Positions 41,387-49,085 of a stretch of 64,000 bases of DNA are shown here, in pieces. The notes below the pieces were generated by a model. It was not told the origin of the DNA, made no database searches, and saw only the letters and a list, made by a program, of their open reading frames with translations. Source of the stretch: Micromonospora_J zhanjiangensis (lineage in GTDB: Bacteria; Actinomycetota; Actinomycetes; Mycobacteriales; Micromonosporaceae); the NCBI RefSeq assembly GCF_042650605.1, contig NZ_JBHSBN010000024.1, positions 30,936 to 94,935 on the forward strand. The letters are read 5' to 3'. The first letter of the stretch is position 1. Every line of letters starts with the position of its first letter. The translations under genes were made by a program, and so were the position numbers.

Positions 41387-42874
41387 GTGCCGGTGACGCG
41401 TCGTACCCTCGGGCGGTTGTTCGTGGGGCTGATCACTGTCTGTTGTGTCGTTCCACTGACGGCGGGTGGGATGTCGGCCGCGGCTCCCGCCGGGCAGTCG
41501 GCGGGCTACGTGAAGTACTACACGGTGGCCGCCTCGTACCAGGGGGCGCCGGAGAATCTCACCGAAATCGCCGTACGGCTGTTGGGCAGCGGCGAGCGGT
41601 CGGCGGAGATCTACAACCTGAACTCGGGCCGGATCCAGGCGGACCGGGCGGGGCTCACCGACCCGGCCGTGTTGCACCCGGGCTGGTTGCTGGTGCTGCC
41701 GTGGGACGCGGCCGGCGAGGGCGTGCAGATTGGCCAGTTGCCGGGCGTCACCGTCCCCCGACCGCCGACCGTCACCGGCGGTCCGAATTCATCCTCGCCC
41801 GGCCCGTCCGCGAGTGCCTCCGGCGGGCCCCCGAGCGGCGGGAAGGCGCCGGTCGGCTGCGCCGGCGCGACCGCGTCGAGCAAGCAGTCCGGCTGGGCGC
41901 AGGAGCGGATGGCGCCGGATCAGGCGTGGGAGAAGACGCGGGGCAACGGCGTGATGGTCGCGGTCGTCGACTCGGGCGTCGACGCGCGGGTGCCGCAGCT
42001 CAGCGGCCGGGTGGCGGTGGGCGCGGACATCACGACCGGCAGCGGTCGCGGCGACACGGACTGCATCGGCAGCGGTACGGCGATGGCCGGCATCATCGCC
42101 GGCACCGGCGGGTCGGGCAGCGGCCCGTCGGGGATGGCGCCGGACGCCACCATCCTGCCGATCCGGGTGGTCACCTCCGGGACCGAGGCGAGGTCGGCGG
42201 CGCAGGCGACGGCGATCGAGGTGGCCGTGTCGGCCGGCGCCTCGGTGGTGGCCGTGGGGTCGTTCGTCAGCCTGCGGGATCCGGCGGTGGTGGAGGCGAT
42301 GACGAACGCGCTCAGCCACGACGTGGTCCTGGTGGTCGCCGCGCCCACGGAACCGGTGTCCATGCCGTCCCCGACCGGGGGCTCTGCCGGCGCACTCGTC
42401 CGGGTCGGTGGGGTCGGCCCGGACGGGCAGTTCGCGGCGGCCTACCTGGAGTCCACGGTGGACGTGGTCGCACCCGGCCTCAACGTGGCCAGCATCGGTC
42501 TCGACAAGGGCAGCCCCGTGATGAACAGCGGTTCCCAGTACGCGGTCGCCTTCGTGGCCGGCCAGGCGGCGCTGGTCCGGGCGGCCAACCCGGACCTGAC
42601 GGCGGCCCAGGTACGGTCCCGGATCGAGAAGACCGCCGACCGGATGGGCCCGGCCGCGCCGGACAAGCGGTACGGCTGGGGCATGATCAATCCGACGTCG
42701 GCCGTGGTCACCATGGTCGCCGGCGAGCAACGCAGCGCCGACGCGCCCGCCGGCGGCGGCGGATGGATACGGACGGCGACGATCGCCGCCGTGGTGCTCA
42801 TCCTGGTCGCCGCGTTGATCGTGCTGGTGCTGCGGTCGCGGCGGCGCGCCGTCGACGACGACCTCGACGACTGA
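41387..42874 (+). CDS. LysM-like / inactive subtilisin membrane protein 3
   Basis: A 495-residue paralogue. GTG 41387 is chosen because GGAGGAG lies 7 bases upstream and it gives a normal signal peptide (VPVTRRTLGRLFVGLITV). The LysM-like domain runs from VKYYTVAASY to WLLVLPWDAAG, then an S8 domain and a C-terminal membrane span (TATIAAVVLILVAALIVLVL) with an acidic tail. Asp195 is kept (VVDSGVD). The His position is Ser229 (CIGSGTAMAG), the Ser position is Gln384 (GSQYAVAFVAG), and the oxyanion Asn is missing. It is the third tandem pseudo-subtilisin and is closest to protein 1. Confidence 0.85.
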   Translation: MPVTRRTLGRLFVGLITVCCVVPLTAGGMSAAAPAGQSAGYVKYYTVAASYQGAPENLTEIAVRLLGSGERSAEIYNLNSGRIQADRAGLTDPAVLHPGWLLVLPWDAAGEGVQIGQLPGVTVPRPPTVTGGPNSSSPGPSASASGGPPSGGKAPVGCAGATASSKQSGWAQERMAPDQAWEKTRGNGVMVAVVDSGVDARVPQLSGRVAVGADITTGSGRGDTDCIGSGTAMAGIIAGTGGSGSGPSGMAPDATILPIRVVTSGTEARSAAQATAIEVAVSAGASVVAVGSFVSLRDPAVVEAMTNALSHDVVLVVAAPTEPVSMPSPTGGSAGALVRVGGVGPDGQFAAAYLESTVDVVAPGLNVASIGLDKGSPVMNSGSQYAVAFVAGQAALVRAANPDLTAAQVRSRIEKTADRMGPAAPDKRYGWGMINPTSAVVTMVAGEQRSADAPAGGGGWIRTATIAAVVLILVAALIVLVLRSRRRAVDDDLDD

Positions 42875-42901
42875 ATCGCGGACGGAATCGTTTCCGGGAG
42901 G

Positions 42902-42927
42902 TGAACCGACGGCGGGGCAGCTCCGTC
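42902..42927 (+). promoter_or_regulatory. ECF-type promoter motif TGAACC-N16-CGTC
   Basis: TGAACC at 42902-42907 and CGTC at 42924-42927, 16 bases apart, 51 bases before the ATG of the LuxR-type regulator. It starts 28 bases after the stop of pseudo-subtilisin 3. Confidence 0.7.
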
Positions 42928-42978
42928 ATCAGGACACCGACCCGCGACCGCGGTACGAACGTCCATCCGGAGGAACAG

Positions 42979-43620
42979 ATGCCCACCTGCGCCATCGCCG
43001 ATGATCACCCTGTGCGGCGGGCCGGCCTGGAGAAGTTCGTCGCCGACAGTGACGAGCTCTCGGTCGCCGCGTCGGTACGTTCCATCGAGGAACTCGTCGG
43101 GGTGGCGCCGTTCGACGTGGCGATCGTCGACGTGCCGCTGCGCTCCGGTGGCCCCGCGCTCGCGGCGATCGAGCTGCTGGCGGCCCGCTGCCCGGTGGTC
43201 GTCACGTCGTCCTGGGAACGGCCGCTCACCTTCGGCGCCCTGCTGCGGGCCGGTGCGCGCGGCTACGTGGCCGGCCATTCCGACGGGCAGGTCATCGTCT
43301 CGGCCCTGGTCACCGTCGCGCGCGGCGGCTTCTACGTCTGCCCCGAGCTGGCCGACCGGTTCCACGCGGAGTTGCTGCCCGGCCTCAACGCCGACCCGGC
43401 CGGCCTGGCGCCCCGGGAGGCCGAGACGCTGCACTGGATCGCCCGGGGTCTGACCCACGGTCAGATCGCCGGGCGGATGGGCCTGACCGAGGCGACGGTG
43501 AACACGTACGCGAAACGGATCCGGGCGAAGCTCAAGGCCGGCAACAAGGCGGAACTCACCCGCATCGCGATCGAGCGCGGGCACGTCCGGGGTGACGACC
43601 ACCGCTTCCCGGCGGCCTGA
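42979..43620 (+). CDS. NarL/LuxR-type response regulator with altered receiver
   Basis: A 213-residue regulator. The receiver domain has DDHPVRRAGL and the putative phospho-acceptor Asp in VAIVDVPLRSG. The conserved Lys near the end is missing (GYVAGHSDG in place of GY-x-x-K), so phosphorylation signalling may be altered. The C-terminal LuxR helix-turn-helix is intact (LAPREAETLHWIARG, GLTEATVNTYAKRIRAKL). ATG 42979 follows GGAGGAACA. No sensor kinase lies nearby. Its own TGAACC promoter places it in the regional regulon, perhaps as a downstream regulator. Confidence 0.88.
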   Translation: MPTCAIADDHPVRRAGLEKFVADSDELSVAASVRSIEELVGVAPFDVAIVDVPLRSGGPALAAIELLAARCPVVVTSSWERPLTFGALLRAGARGYVAGHSDGQVIVSALVTVARGGFYVCPELADRFHAELLPGLNADPAGLAPREAETLHWIARGLTHGQIAGRMGLTEATVNTYAKRIRAKLKAGNKAELTRIAIERGHVRGDDHRFPAA

Positions 43621-43645
43621 CCGGGACCGGTCGGCGGGCCGGCGA

Positions 43646-43993
43646 TCAGGCCAGGGCGGTGAGGGCGGCGGCGACCGCCGCCGCGGTCGGGACGTCCGCC
43701 GGCAGGTCCGCCGCGTCGACCACCGCCGCCAGTGGCAGCGGACCGTGTACGTGCGGGAACAGCGCGCCGCCACGGGACGGTTCCCAGCGCAGCGCGTCGC
43801 CGAGCCGGTCCGGGTCCACCGCGAGGACCAGCAGGTCCGACTGGCCGGCGAAGTGCCGTTCGGCCGTGCCGGGGAGCTGCTCCGCCGACGACAGGTGGAC
43901 GAAACCGTCCCGTCGGTCGTCGGCCGACCCGTCGTACCGGCCCGCGGTCACGGCCGCCGACCACTCCGCCCGGCTCACGATCTTGTAGATCAT
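43646..43993 (-). CDS. DUF952 domain protein
   Basis: A 115-residue cytoplasmic protein starting MIYKIVSRAEWSAA and continuing with DGFVHLSSAEQLPGTAERHF and LRWEPSRGGALFPHVHGPLP, the recognisable DUF952 pattern. GGGGG precedes the ATG at 43993. Its function is unknown; the fold is related to ADP-ribosyltransferase-like or glutathione-related proteins in some reports, which I cannot check. Apparently unrelated to the secretion region. Confidence 0.88.
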   Translation of the reverse strand: MIYKIVSRAEWSAAVTAGRYDGSADDRRDGFVHLSSAEQLPGTAERHFAGQSDLLVLAVDPDRLGDALRWEPSRGGALFPHVHGPLPLAAVVDAADLPADVPTAAAVAAALTALA

Positions 43994-44105
43994 CCCCCCA
44001 GCGTACGGGCCCGCCGCCCACCCCTCGCCCGGCCGGGCGGTCCGCGGGCGGCCGGGCCGGGCCGTCGTCGGGTTTGGACCGCCCGAGGCCGGGTACGCGG
44101 CGCCC

Positions 44106-44255
44106 ATGATCGCACTGATCGTTCTGTTACTGGTGGCGTGGTTGGTGCTGGTGGTGGTCGGGCTGACGGTGAAGGGCCTGTTCTGGCTCTTCGTGATCGG
44201 CGCGATCCTGTTCGTCGCCACCGCGATCATCGGCTGGATCCGCCGACGCGTCTGA
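44106..44255 (+). CDS. small hydrophobic membrane protein (49 aa)
   Basis: A 49-residue protein, MIALIVLLLVAWLVLVVVG and then a second hydrophobic stretch (LFWLFVIGAILFVATAIIGW) ending in IRRRV. Such short 'hydrophobic protein' genes are common and conserved in actinomycetes, with no known role. There is no strong ribosome-binding site before the ATG, so confidence is moderate; the two clean membrane segments and basic end speak for a real gene. Confidence 0.65.
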   Translation: MIALIVLLLVAWLVLVVVGLTVKGLFWLFVIGAILFVATAIIGWIRRRV

Positions 44256-44311
44256 TCCCGGTCCGTCCGGCGTCGGTTCGGCCAACCGTGGACGGCGCAC
44301 TTCCCTTGCAT

Positions 44312-44326
44312 TTATCGAAGTGATAA
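44312..44326. promoter_or_regulatory. inverted repeat upstream of the GH6-like gene
   Basis: TTATC-GAAGT-GATAA is a perfect 5-base inverted repeat in an AT-rich patch 46 bases before the GH6-like ATG. It may be an operator. The regulator is unknown. Confidence 0.35.
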
Positions 44327-44371
44327 GAGTCAATGTATGGGTATTGACCGATCACCCCGGGGGAGTGGGCC

Positions 44372-45721
44372 ATGGTGGGCGTGGCTGGAGTCCGGCGTCG
44401 GCTGATCGCGGGCGGTGTGGTCGCGGTACTGGCGAGCGCGGCGCTCGCCGGCGCCCGACCGGCCCGGGCCGACTCCCGGCAACCACACGTGGACAACCCG
44501 TACGCGGGTGTGCCGGGCTACGTCGATCCGCAGTGGCGGGCCCGGGTACGCGGCGTCCCGGGCGGCGATCGGGTGGCGAACGCGCCGACCGGCATCTGGC
44601 TGGACCGGGTGAGCCGGATCGCGGGCCGACCGGGCGAGCCGGGCCTGCGGGCCCACCTGGACGCCGCGCTGGCACAGCGCGCCGGCTACGTCCAGGTCGT
44701 CCTGAACGACCTGCCGGCCCGCGACTGCTCCCGCTTGCGGCCCGGCGGTGAGTTCGCGGTCGGCGAGGTGGACCGCTACCGGCGGGAGTTCGTCGACCCG
44801 ATCGTGGCCATCGAGCGAGACCCGAAGTACCGCCGGCTGCGCATCGTCAACGTCATCGAGCCCGGCGCCGTGCCCGAACTGCTGGCCTTCCGCACCGGTT
44901 CGTCGTTGTGCGAGCAGGTGGACCGCGGCGGCGACTACCTCACCGGCATCCGGTACGTGCTGGACCAGCTCGGTCCGTACCCGAACATCTACCGGTACCT
45001 GGGCGCGGGGCATCACGCGCAGCTGGGCTGGGATTCCGACCGGGCGGCGGCGGTCGGCCTGTTCGCGACCATCGTCGCCGGCACCCGCGCCGGACCGGAC
45101 GGCGTCGACGGCGTCATCGTCAACACGGCCGGGTACGGCGCGCTCACCGAGCCCTACTTCACGGCCGACACGGTGGTGAACGGGTCGCCCGTGACGTACT
45201 CGCGGTGGGTGGACTGGAACCGCTTCGTGGACGAGCTGTCGTACGGCCGGCAACTGCGGCGGGAACTGGTCGCCGCCGGGTTCCCGGACCGTGTCGGGGT
45301 TCTGGTCGACACCTCCCGCAACGGGTGGGGCGGCCCGGACCGGCCGGTCGCCCCGAGCACCTCGTCCGACGTCAACACGTTCGTCGACCGGTCCCGGGTC
45401 GACCGGCGGATCGCGTCGGCCAACTGGTGCAACCAGGCCGGTGCCGGTCTCGGCGAGCGTCCGGCCGTCGCGCCGCAACCGGGCGTCGACGCGTACGTCT
45501 GGATGAAGCCGCCGGGGACCTCCGACGGTGCCGCCGACCCGGGGTCCACCGACCCGGTCGCCGGCTTCGACCCGAAGTGCGATCCGGACTACCGGCCGCC
45601 GACGGACTCCGGGTGGCCGCCCACCGGGGCGTTGCACGACGCCCCGCCGGTGGGCGCCTGGTTCCCCGCCCAGTTCGCCCAGCTCATGGCGAACGCCTAC
45701 CCGCCGCTGCCGGCCGGCTGA
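44372..45721 (+). CDS. secreted GH6 family (cellulase-like) protein with altered catalytic acid
   Basis: A 449-residue secreted protein: signal peptide (1-34, ending ARPARA), then a GH6 domain. Typical GH6 features include VLNDLPARDCSRL (first conserved Asp), YRYLGAGHHAQLGW and DAYVWMKPPGTSDG. The place that normally reads E-P-D, with the general-acid Asp, is VIEPGAVPEL here, so Gly165 replaces that Asp. Unless another residue takes its place, cellulose hydrolysis would be impaired. No carbohydrate-binding module is attached. ATG 44372 follows GGGGGAG. Confidence 0.87.
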   Translation: MVGVAGVRRRLIAGGVVAVLASAALAGARPARADSRQPHVDNPYAGVPGYVDPQWRARVRGVPGGDRVANAPTGIWLDRVSRIAGRPGEPGLRAHLDAALAQRAGYVQVVLNDLPARDCSRLRPGGEFAVGEVDRYRREFVDPIVAIERDPKYRRLRIVNVIEPGAVPELLAFRTGSSLCEQVDRGGDYLTGIRYVLDQLGPYPNIYRYLGAGHHAQLGWDSDRAAAVGLFATIVAGTRAGPDGVDGVIVNTAGYGALTEPYFTADTVVNGSPVTYSRWVDWNRFVDELSYGRQLRRELVAAGFPDRVGVLVDTSRNGWGGPDRPVAPSTSSDVNTFVDRSRVDRRIASANWCNQAGAGLGERPAVAPQPGVDAYVWMKPPGTSDGAADPGSTDPVAGFDPKCDPDYRPPTDSGWPPTGALHDAPPVGAWFPAQFAQLMANAYPPLPAG

Positions 45722-45909
45722 CCGCGTCCGGCGCGGCCCGGACCCCGCGCGGCGACCCCGGCGGCGGTGCCGCATGAGGGGCGGGTCGGGCCGGCGACCG
45801 AAGGACCGGTCGGGTCGCTGTCGGAATCCCGACGGTGGCTGGTTCGTTTCCGCCCCGGCCCCTAGCGTTCGGGAGCGATTGTCTTGTCACTCATCGATCT
45901 CGGGTGGAC

Positions 45910-48198
45910 ATGCTGATTCCCGACGCACGGCGCCCGGCCGTTCCCGGAGCCGCCGGTTGCGGCCTGCCCGACCTCGCCGACGCGGATCACCTGCGCCGCT
46001 GGCTCACCTCGGCCGGCGTCGACGTGGCCGCCGTACCCGATCTGCCGAACTGGAACGGCGGCCCGACACCCGACCCGGGACCGCGGCACCGTCGGCTACC
46101 GGCGGACTTCGACGCCCGGGTCGACGTGGTGCTGGACCGCGCCTTCCGGCAGGCGGCGCCGGTACCGTTCGGCGCCGCGGTGCTGTGCTGCTACGTCCGC
46201 CAGCTGTGCGTCAACGCGTGGAAGTGCAGCTACCACTTCGACCGGATGTGGGCGACCCTGGCGGGCGCGCGACGGTCCTGGTCGACGCATCGCCCCGGGG
46301 TCCAGGACCCCGCCGACCTGGCCGCGGCCGACGCCGCCGTCCTGCTGCTCGACGTCCTCGCCGCGGAGATAGCCGTCGAGAACGAGATGCTCGGCAACAA
46401 CCTGGAACGGCTCGCGGACGTGGCCCGGCGGGCGGCCGCGGGCGCGGCGGCCGCGATCGACGCCGCGGCGGCCGTTCCCCGGGTCGGCGCCGCGATCGCC
46501 GCGTTCGTCGCCGCCGAGGGCGCCGCGTCCCAGCGGTACGACCGCACCCTGGCCCGCGCCGGTACGGCGTTGTCGGCCTTCTTCGCCGGTCGGGCGGACG
46601 GCCCGAACCTGCTGGCGGACGCCCTCCCGGACCTGCGGGCGGCCGAGCGCGGCGACGGATGCGACCGGAACCAACGCAGCGAGTTGCGCGCCTACCGCAG
46701 GACGGTGCAACGGCTCGTCGACGAGCGCGACGGGTCCTGGCTGCACGTGGACGACGGCACCGTGGGGCACATGTACCCGTTCGCGGTGCGTGAGCTGCCC
46801 CCGGACCGGGTGCTGGACGCCGTGCGGCGTACCGGGTCGGGGTGGGAACTGGCCGGGGTCCGGCCGCTCGCCGTGCGCGAGAGCATGGACCTGGACGACG
46901 TCTGGAACGGTTCCGACGCGCTCGGCCGGCGCTACGACGGCGCGGTCGTCGCGTTGCCCGAGGTCACGGTGCAGGATCTGGACGGCCGGCCGCTCGCCGC
47001 GATGACCGCGGAGGTGCGCTTCTCCCAACTCGGGAACCATTCCCTCCACCTGACCATGGACCTGCACGACCACACGGTGCACGACCTCTACACCGCCGTC
47101 CTGCTCTCCGCGCCCGAACACGCCGAGGTCCGGGTGCGCTGCGCCGGCGGGGCGCGGGTGTGGCCGCGGTTGTCCGCGTTCGCGGTGGACATCGTGGAGA
47201 GCGTCGGCGAACGGCTCGGACCACCGGCGGCGGTCAGCGTCCGGCCGGGCATGTTCCATGTCATGATCACCGTTCTGCAGGCGTCGGCCGGCCGGAGCCC
47301 TCGGACACCCCGGGCCGACCGGCAGCCGATCGAGTCGATCGCGCGGCTGCGCGAGGTCACCGGTGGCCAGGTGCCGCTGCTGCCGGTGCCGCATCTCGTC
47401 GGCGCACCGGCCGAGTGGCTGCACTACCGGGCCAGTGACGAGGTGGTGCTCGACGTGGGCGGTCGGACCGACGAGATCGTGGCCCGCACCTGTAACACCA
47501 CCTTCATCGCCGCGCTCGGCTCGCCGGCGTACGCGATCACCAACCGGCTGCAGGCCGGTGAGTTCGTCGCGTCCCTGGACGGGCTGTTCGCCGGCTGGTT
47601 CGACCAGCTGGCGATCTTTCTGGCCGCGGTGACCCGGCAGACCGACGAGTCGCCGGACGGACAGGACATCGACCAACTCGCGCACCAGGCCGAACAGTTG
47701 GAGCGGCAGCGGGTGGGGCTGCACACGTTCGCCGCCGACGCCCGGGCCACGCTGGACCTGATCCGGTCACCGGCCCTGGTGGCGTCCCCGCTCGTCGCGC
47801 GGGCCCTGTCCGCGACGCTCGCCGCCTCCGGCTTCGGCCAGCGGGAGGCGGAACTGACCCGCAACATCGACGCGGTGCTGGACGACCGGCTCGAACAGCG
47901 GCTGGAACTGCTCGTGCGGCGGCGCCGCGAGCGTGAGGCGCAGGCCGAACAGGTACGCGAGCGGCGGCAGCGGGTCTGGCTCGACACCATGCTGGCCGTC
48001 ATCGCCGCCGTCGGGATCTCCGGCCTGGGCCAGATCCTCCAGGCCGGATACGACCTGCGCGCCACCGCCGCGCTGACCACCGTCCTGGTGATAGTCGTGA
48101 TCATGCTGGTGGTCGGGGTGCTGGTCTGGTACGTCAGCAAGTCCCGCCAGCAGGGTCACCGGCCACGCCGCGTCCTCCGCCGCCGCCCACCGGATTGA
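45910..48198 (+). CDS. large protein of unknown function with two C-terminal membrane helices
   Basis: A 762-residue protein I cannot assign. There is no signal peptide. Residues about 130-220 are Ala-rich helices. The middle (about 290-560) is mixed alpha/beta with no enzyme motif seen. Residues about 600-700 form a long charged coiled-coil-like stretch (DDRLEQRLELLVRRRRERE), followed by two membrane spans (about 700-715 and 725-750) and a basic tail. The C-terminal layout is like CorA-type or membrane-tethered sensor proteins. ATG 45910 or GTG 45904 are possible starts; neither has a clear ribosome-binding site. The preceding 188 bases hold no other feature I can name. Confidence 0.75.
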   Translation: MLIPDARRPAVPGAAGCGLPDLADADHLRRWLTSAGVDVAAVPDLPNWNGGPTPDPGPRHRRLPADFDARVDVVLDRAFRQAAPVPFGAAVLCCYVRQLCVNAWKCSYHFDRMWATLAGARRSWSTHRPGVQDPADLAAADAAVLLLDVLAAEIAVENEMLGNNLERLADVARRAAAGAAAAIDAAAAVPRVGAAIAAFVAAEGAASQRYDRTLARAGTALSAFFAGRADGPNLLADALPDLRAAERGDGCDRNQRSELRAYRRTVQRLVDERDGSWLHVDDGTVGHMYPFAVRELPPDRVLDAVRRTGSGWELAGVRPLAVRESMDLDDVWNGSDALGRRYDGAVVALPEVTVQDLDGRPLAAMTAEVRFSQLGNHSLHLTMDLHDHTVHDLYTAVLLSAPEHAEVRVRCAGGARVWPRLSAFAVDIVESVGERLGPPAAVSVRPGMFHVMITVLQASAGRSPRTPRADRQPIESIARLREVTGGQVPLLPVPHLVGAPAEWLHYRASDEVVLDVGGRTDEIVARTCNTTFIAALGSPAYAITNRLQAGEFVASLDGLFAGWFDQLAIFLAAVTRQTDESPDGQDIDQLAHQAEQLERQRVGLHTFAADARATLDLIRSPALVASPLVARALSATLAASGFGQREAELTRNIDAVLDDRLEQRLELLVRRRREREAQAEQVRERRQRVWLDTMLAVIAAVGISGLGQILQAGYDLRATAALTTVLVIVVIMLVVGVLVWYVSKSRQQGHRPRRVLRRRPPD

Positions 48199-48237
48199 TC
48201 CGCCCACCCGCCGCCGGGCCGGGCCGGTGCCACCCGG

Positions 48238-48942
48238 TCAGGCCGGCGTGCGGGCGGACAGCGGCAACCGGGCCGGGTCGTCCAACGGCAGCAACGGTAG
48301 TCGGTCCGTGCTCTCCAACCGTCGTCGCAGCGCGAGCAGGTCCAGATCCGTGCCGATCCGCCCCTCACCCTGCTCGACGTTCGCCAGGACGAACCGCCGC
48401 AGCGGTGGCGACGCGACCGAGTCGGCCGGACCGTCCCGGCTCGCCAGGAGGGCGAGGATCAGCCCGTACACCCGGTTGCCGCGGGCATCGAGGGCGGGCT
48501 GGAAATAGGGCAGGTCGACGGCGCGGGCGCCGTGCCGGGCGTAGAAGCGCAGGCGGGCGGCCGGATCACCGTGTTCCGGGCTGCCCGGGTGCGCCGCCGG
48601 GTGCTCGATCTCGGCGAGCAGCACCGCGGCCGCCTCGCGGCGGAACAGGTCGTCGCGCGCCCACTCCAGCAGCCTGCTGCCGAGGCCGCCGCCACGCGTA
48701 CCCGGACGGGTCGCGAGGAACAACAGCAGCAGCGCCCCGGCCGTGGGGAAACGCTCGACGACGGCCGCCGCCGCCGGGCGGGTACCGTCCACGGCGACCG
48801 CGAGGACGTACCGACCGGTCACCAACCCGGCCCGCAGGACCGGCTCGGCGACCAACTCGTCGGGTGGGAACGACGGTGCGAGGACGTCCGCGTAGGCGGT
48901 GCCCGCGAGCGGGCTCGGACAGTCGACCTCGACCACGCGCAT
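48238..48942 (-). CDS. GNAT family N-acetyltransferase
   Basis: A 234-residue protein with the GNAT acetyl-CoA loop in TRPGTRGGGLGSRLLEWA (R/Q-x-x-G-x-G/A pattern), preceded by LLLLFLATRP and followed by RFYARHGARAVDLPYFQP. ATG 48942 follows GAGGTGA. The C-terminal 60 residues are an extension beyond the basic fold. Acceptor substrate unknown. It is convergent with the large membrane-protein gene, with a 39-base gap. Confidence 0.85.
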   Translation of the reverse strand: MRVVEVDCPSPLAGTAYADVLAPSFPPDELVAEPVLRAGLVTGRYVLAVAVDGTRPAAAAVVERFPTAGALLLLFLATRPGTRGGGLGSRLLEWARDDLFRREAAAVLLAEIEHPAAHPGSPEHGDPAARLRFYARHGARAVDLPYFQPALDARGNRVYGLILALLASRDGPADSVASPPLRRFVLANVEQGEGRIGTDLDLLALRRRLESTDRLPLLPLDDPARLPLSARTPA

Positions 48943-49085
48943 CGTCGTCACCTCGGGCTCCGGCAAGTCGTGCCACCGACCCTACCGGCCGGCGACCGCT
49001 GGCCGCGGTAACACCACGGACGGCCCGGCGCCCGGCGGCCGGCCGGAGTTTGTCGTCGGGTTTGGTCGTGCCGGAGTATGGCCGC

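Noticed and set aside
36216..42874. A type VII (ESX) secretion locus, suggested by mycosin-like proteins
   Set aside because: No WXG100, EccB, EccC, EccD or EccE-like gene is present, and the subtilisin domains lack the catalytic residues.
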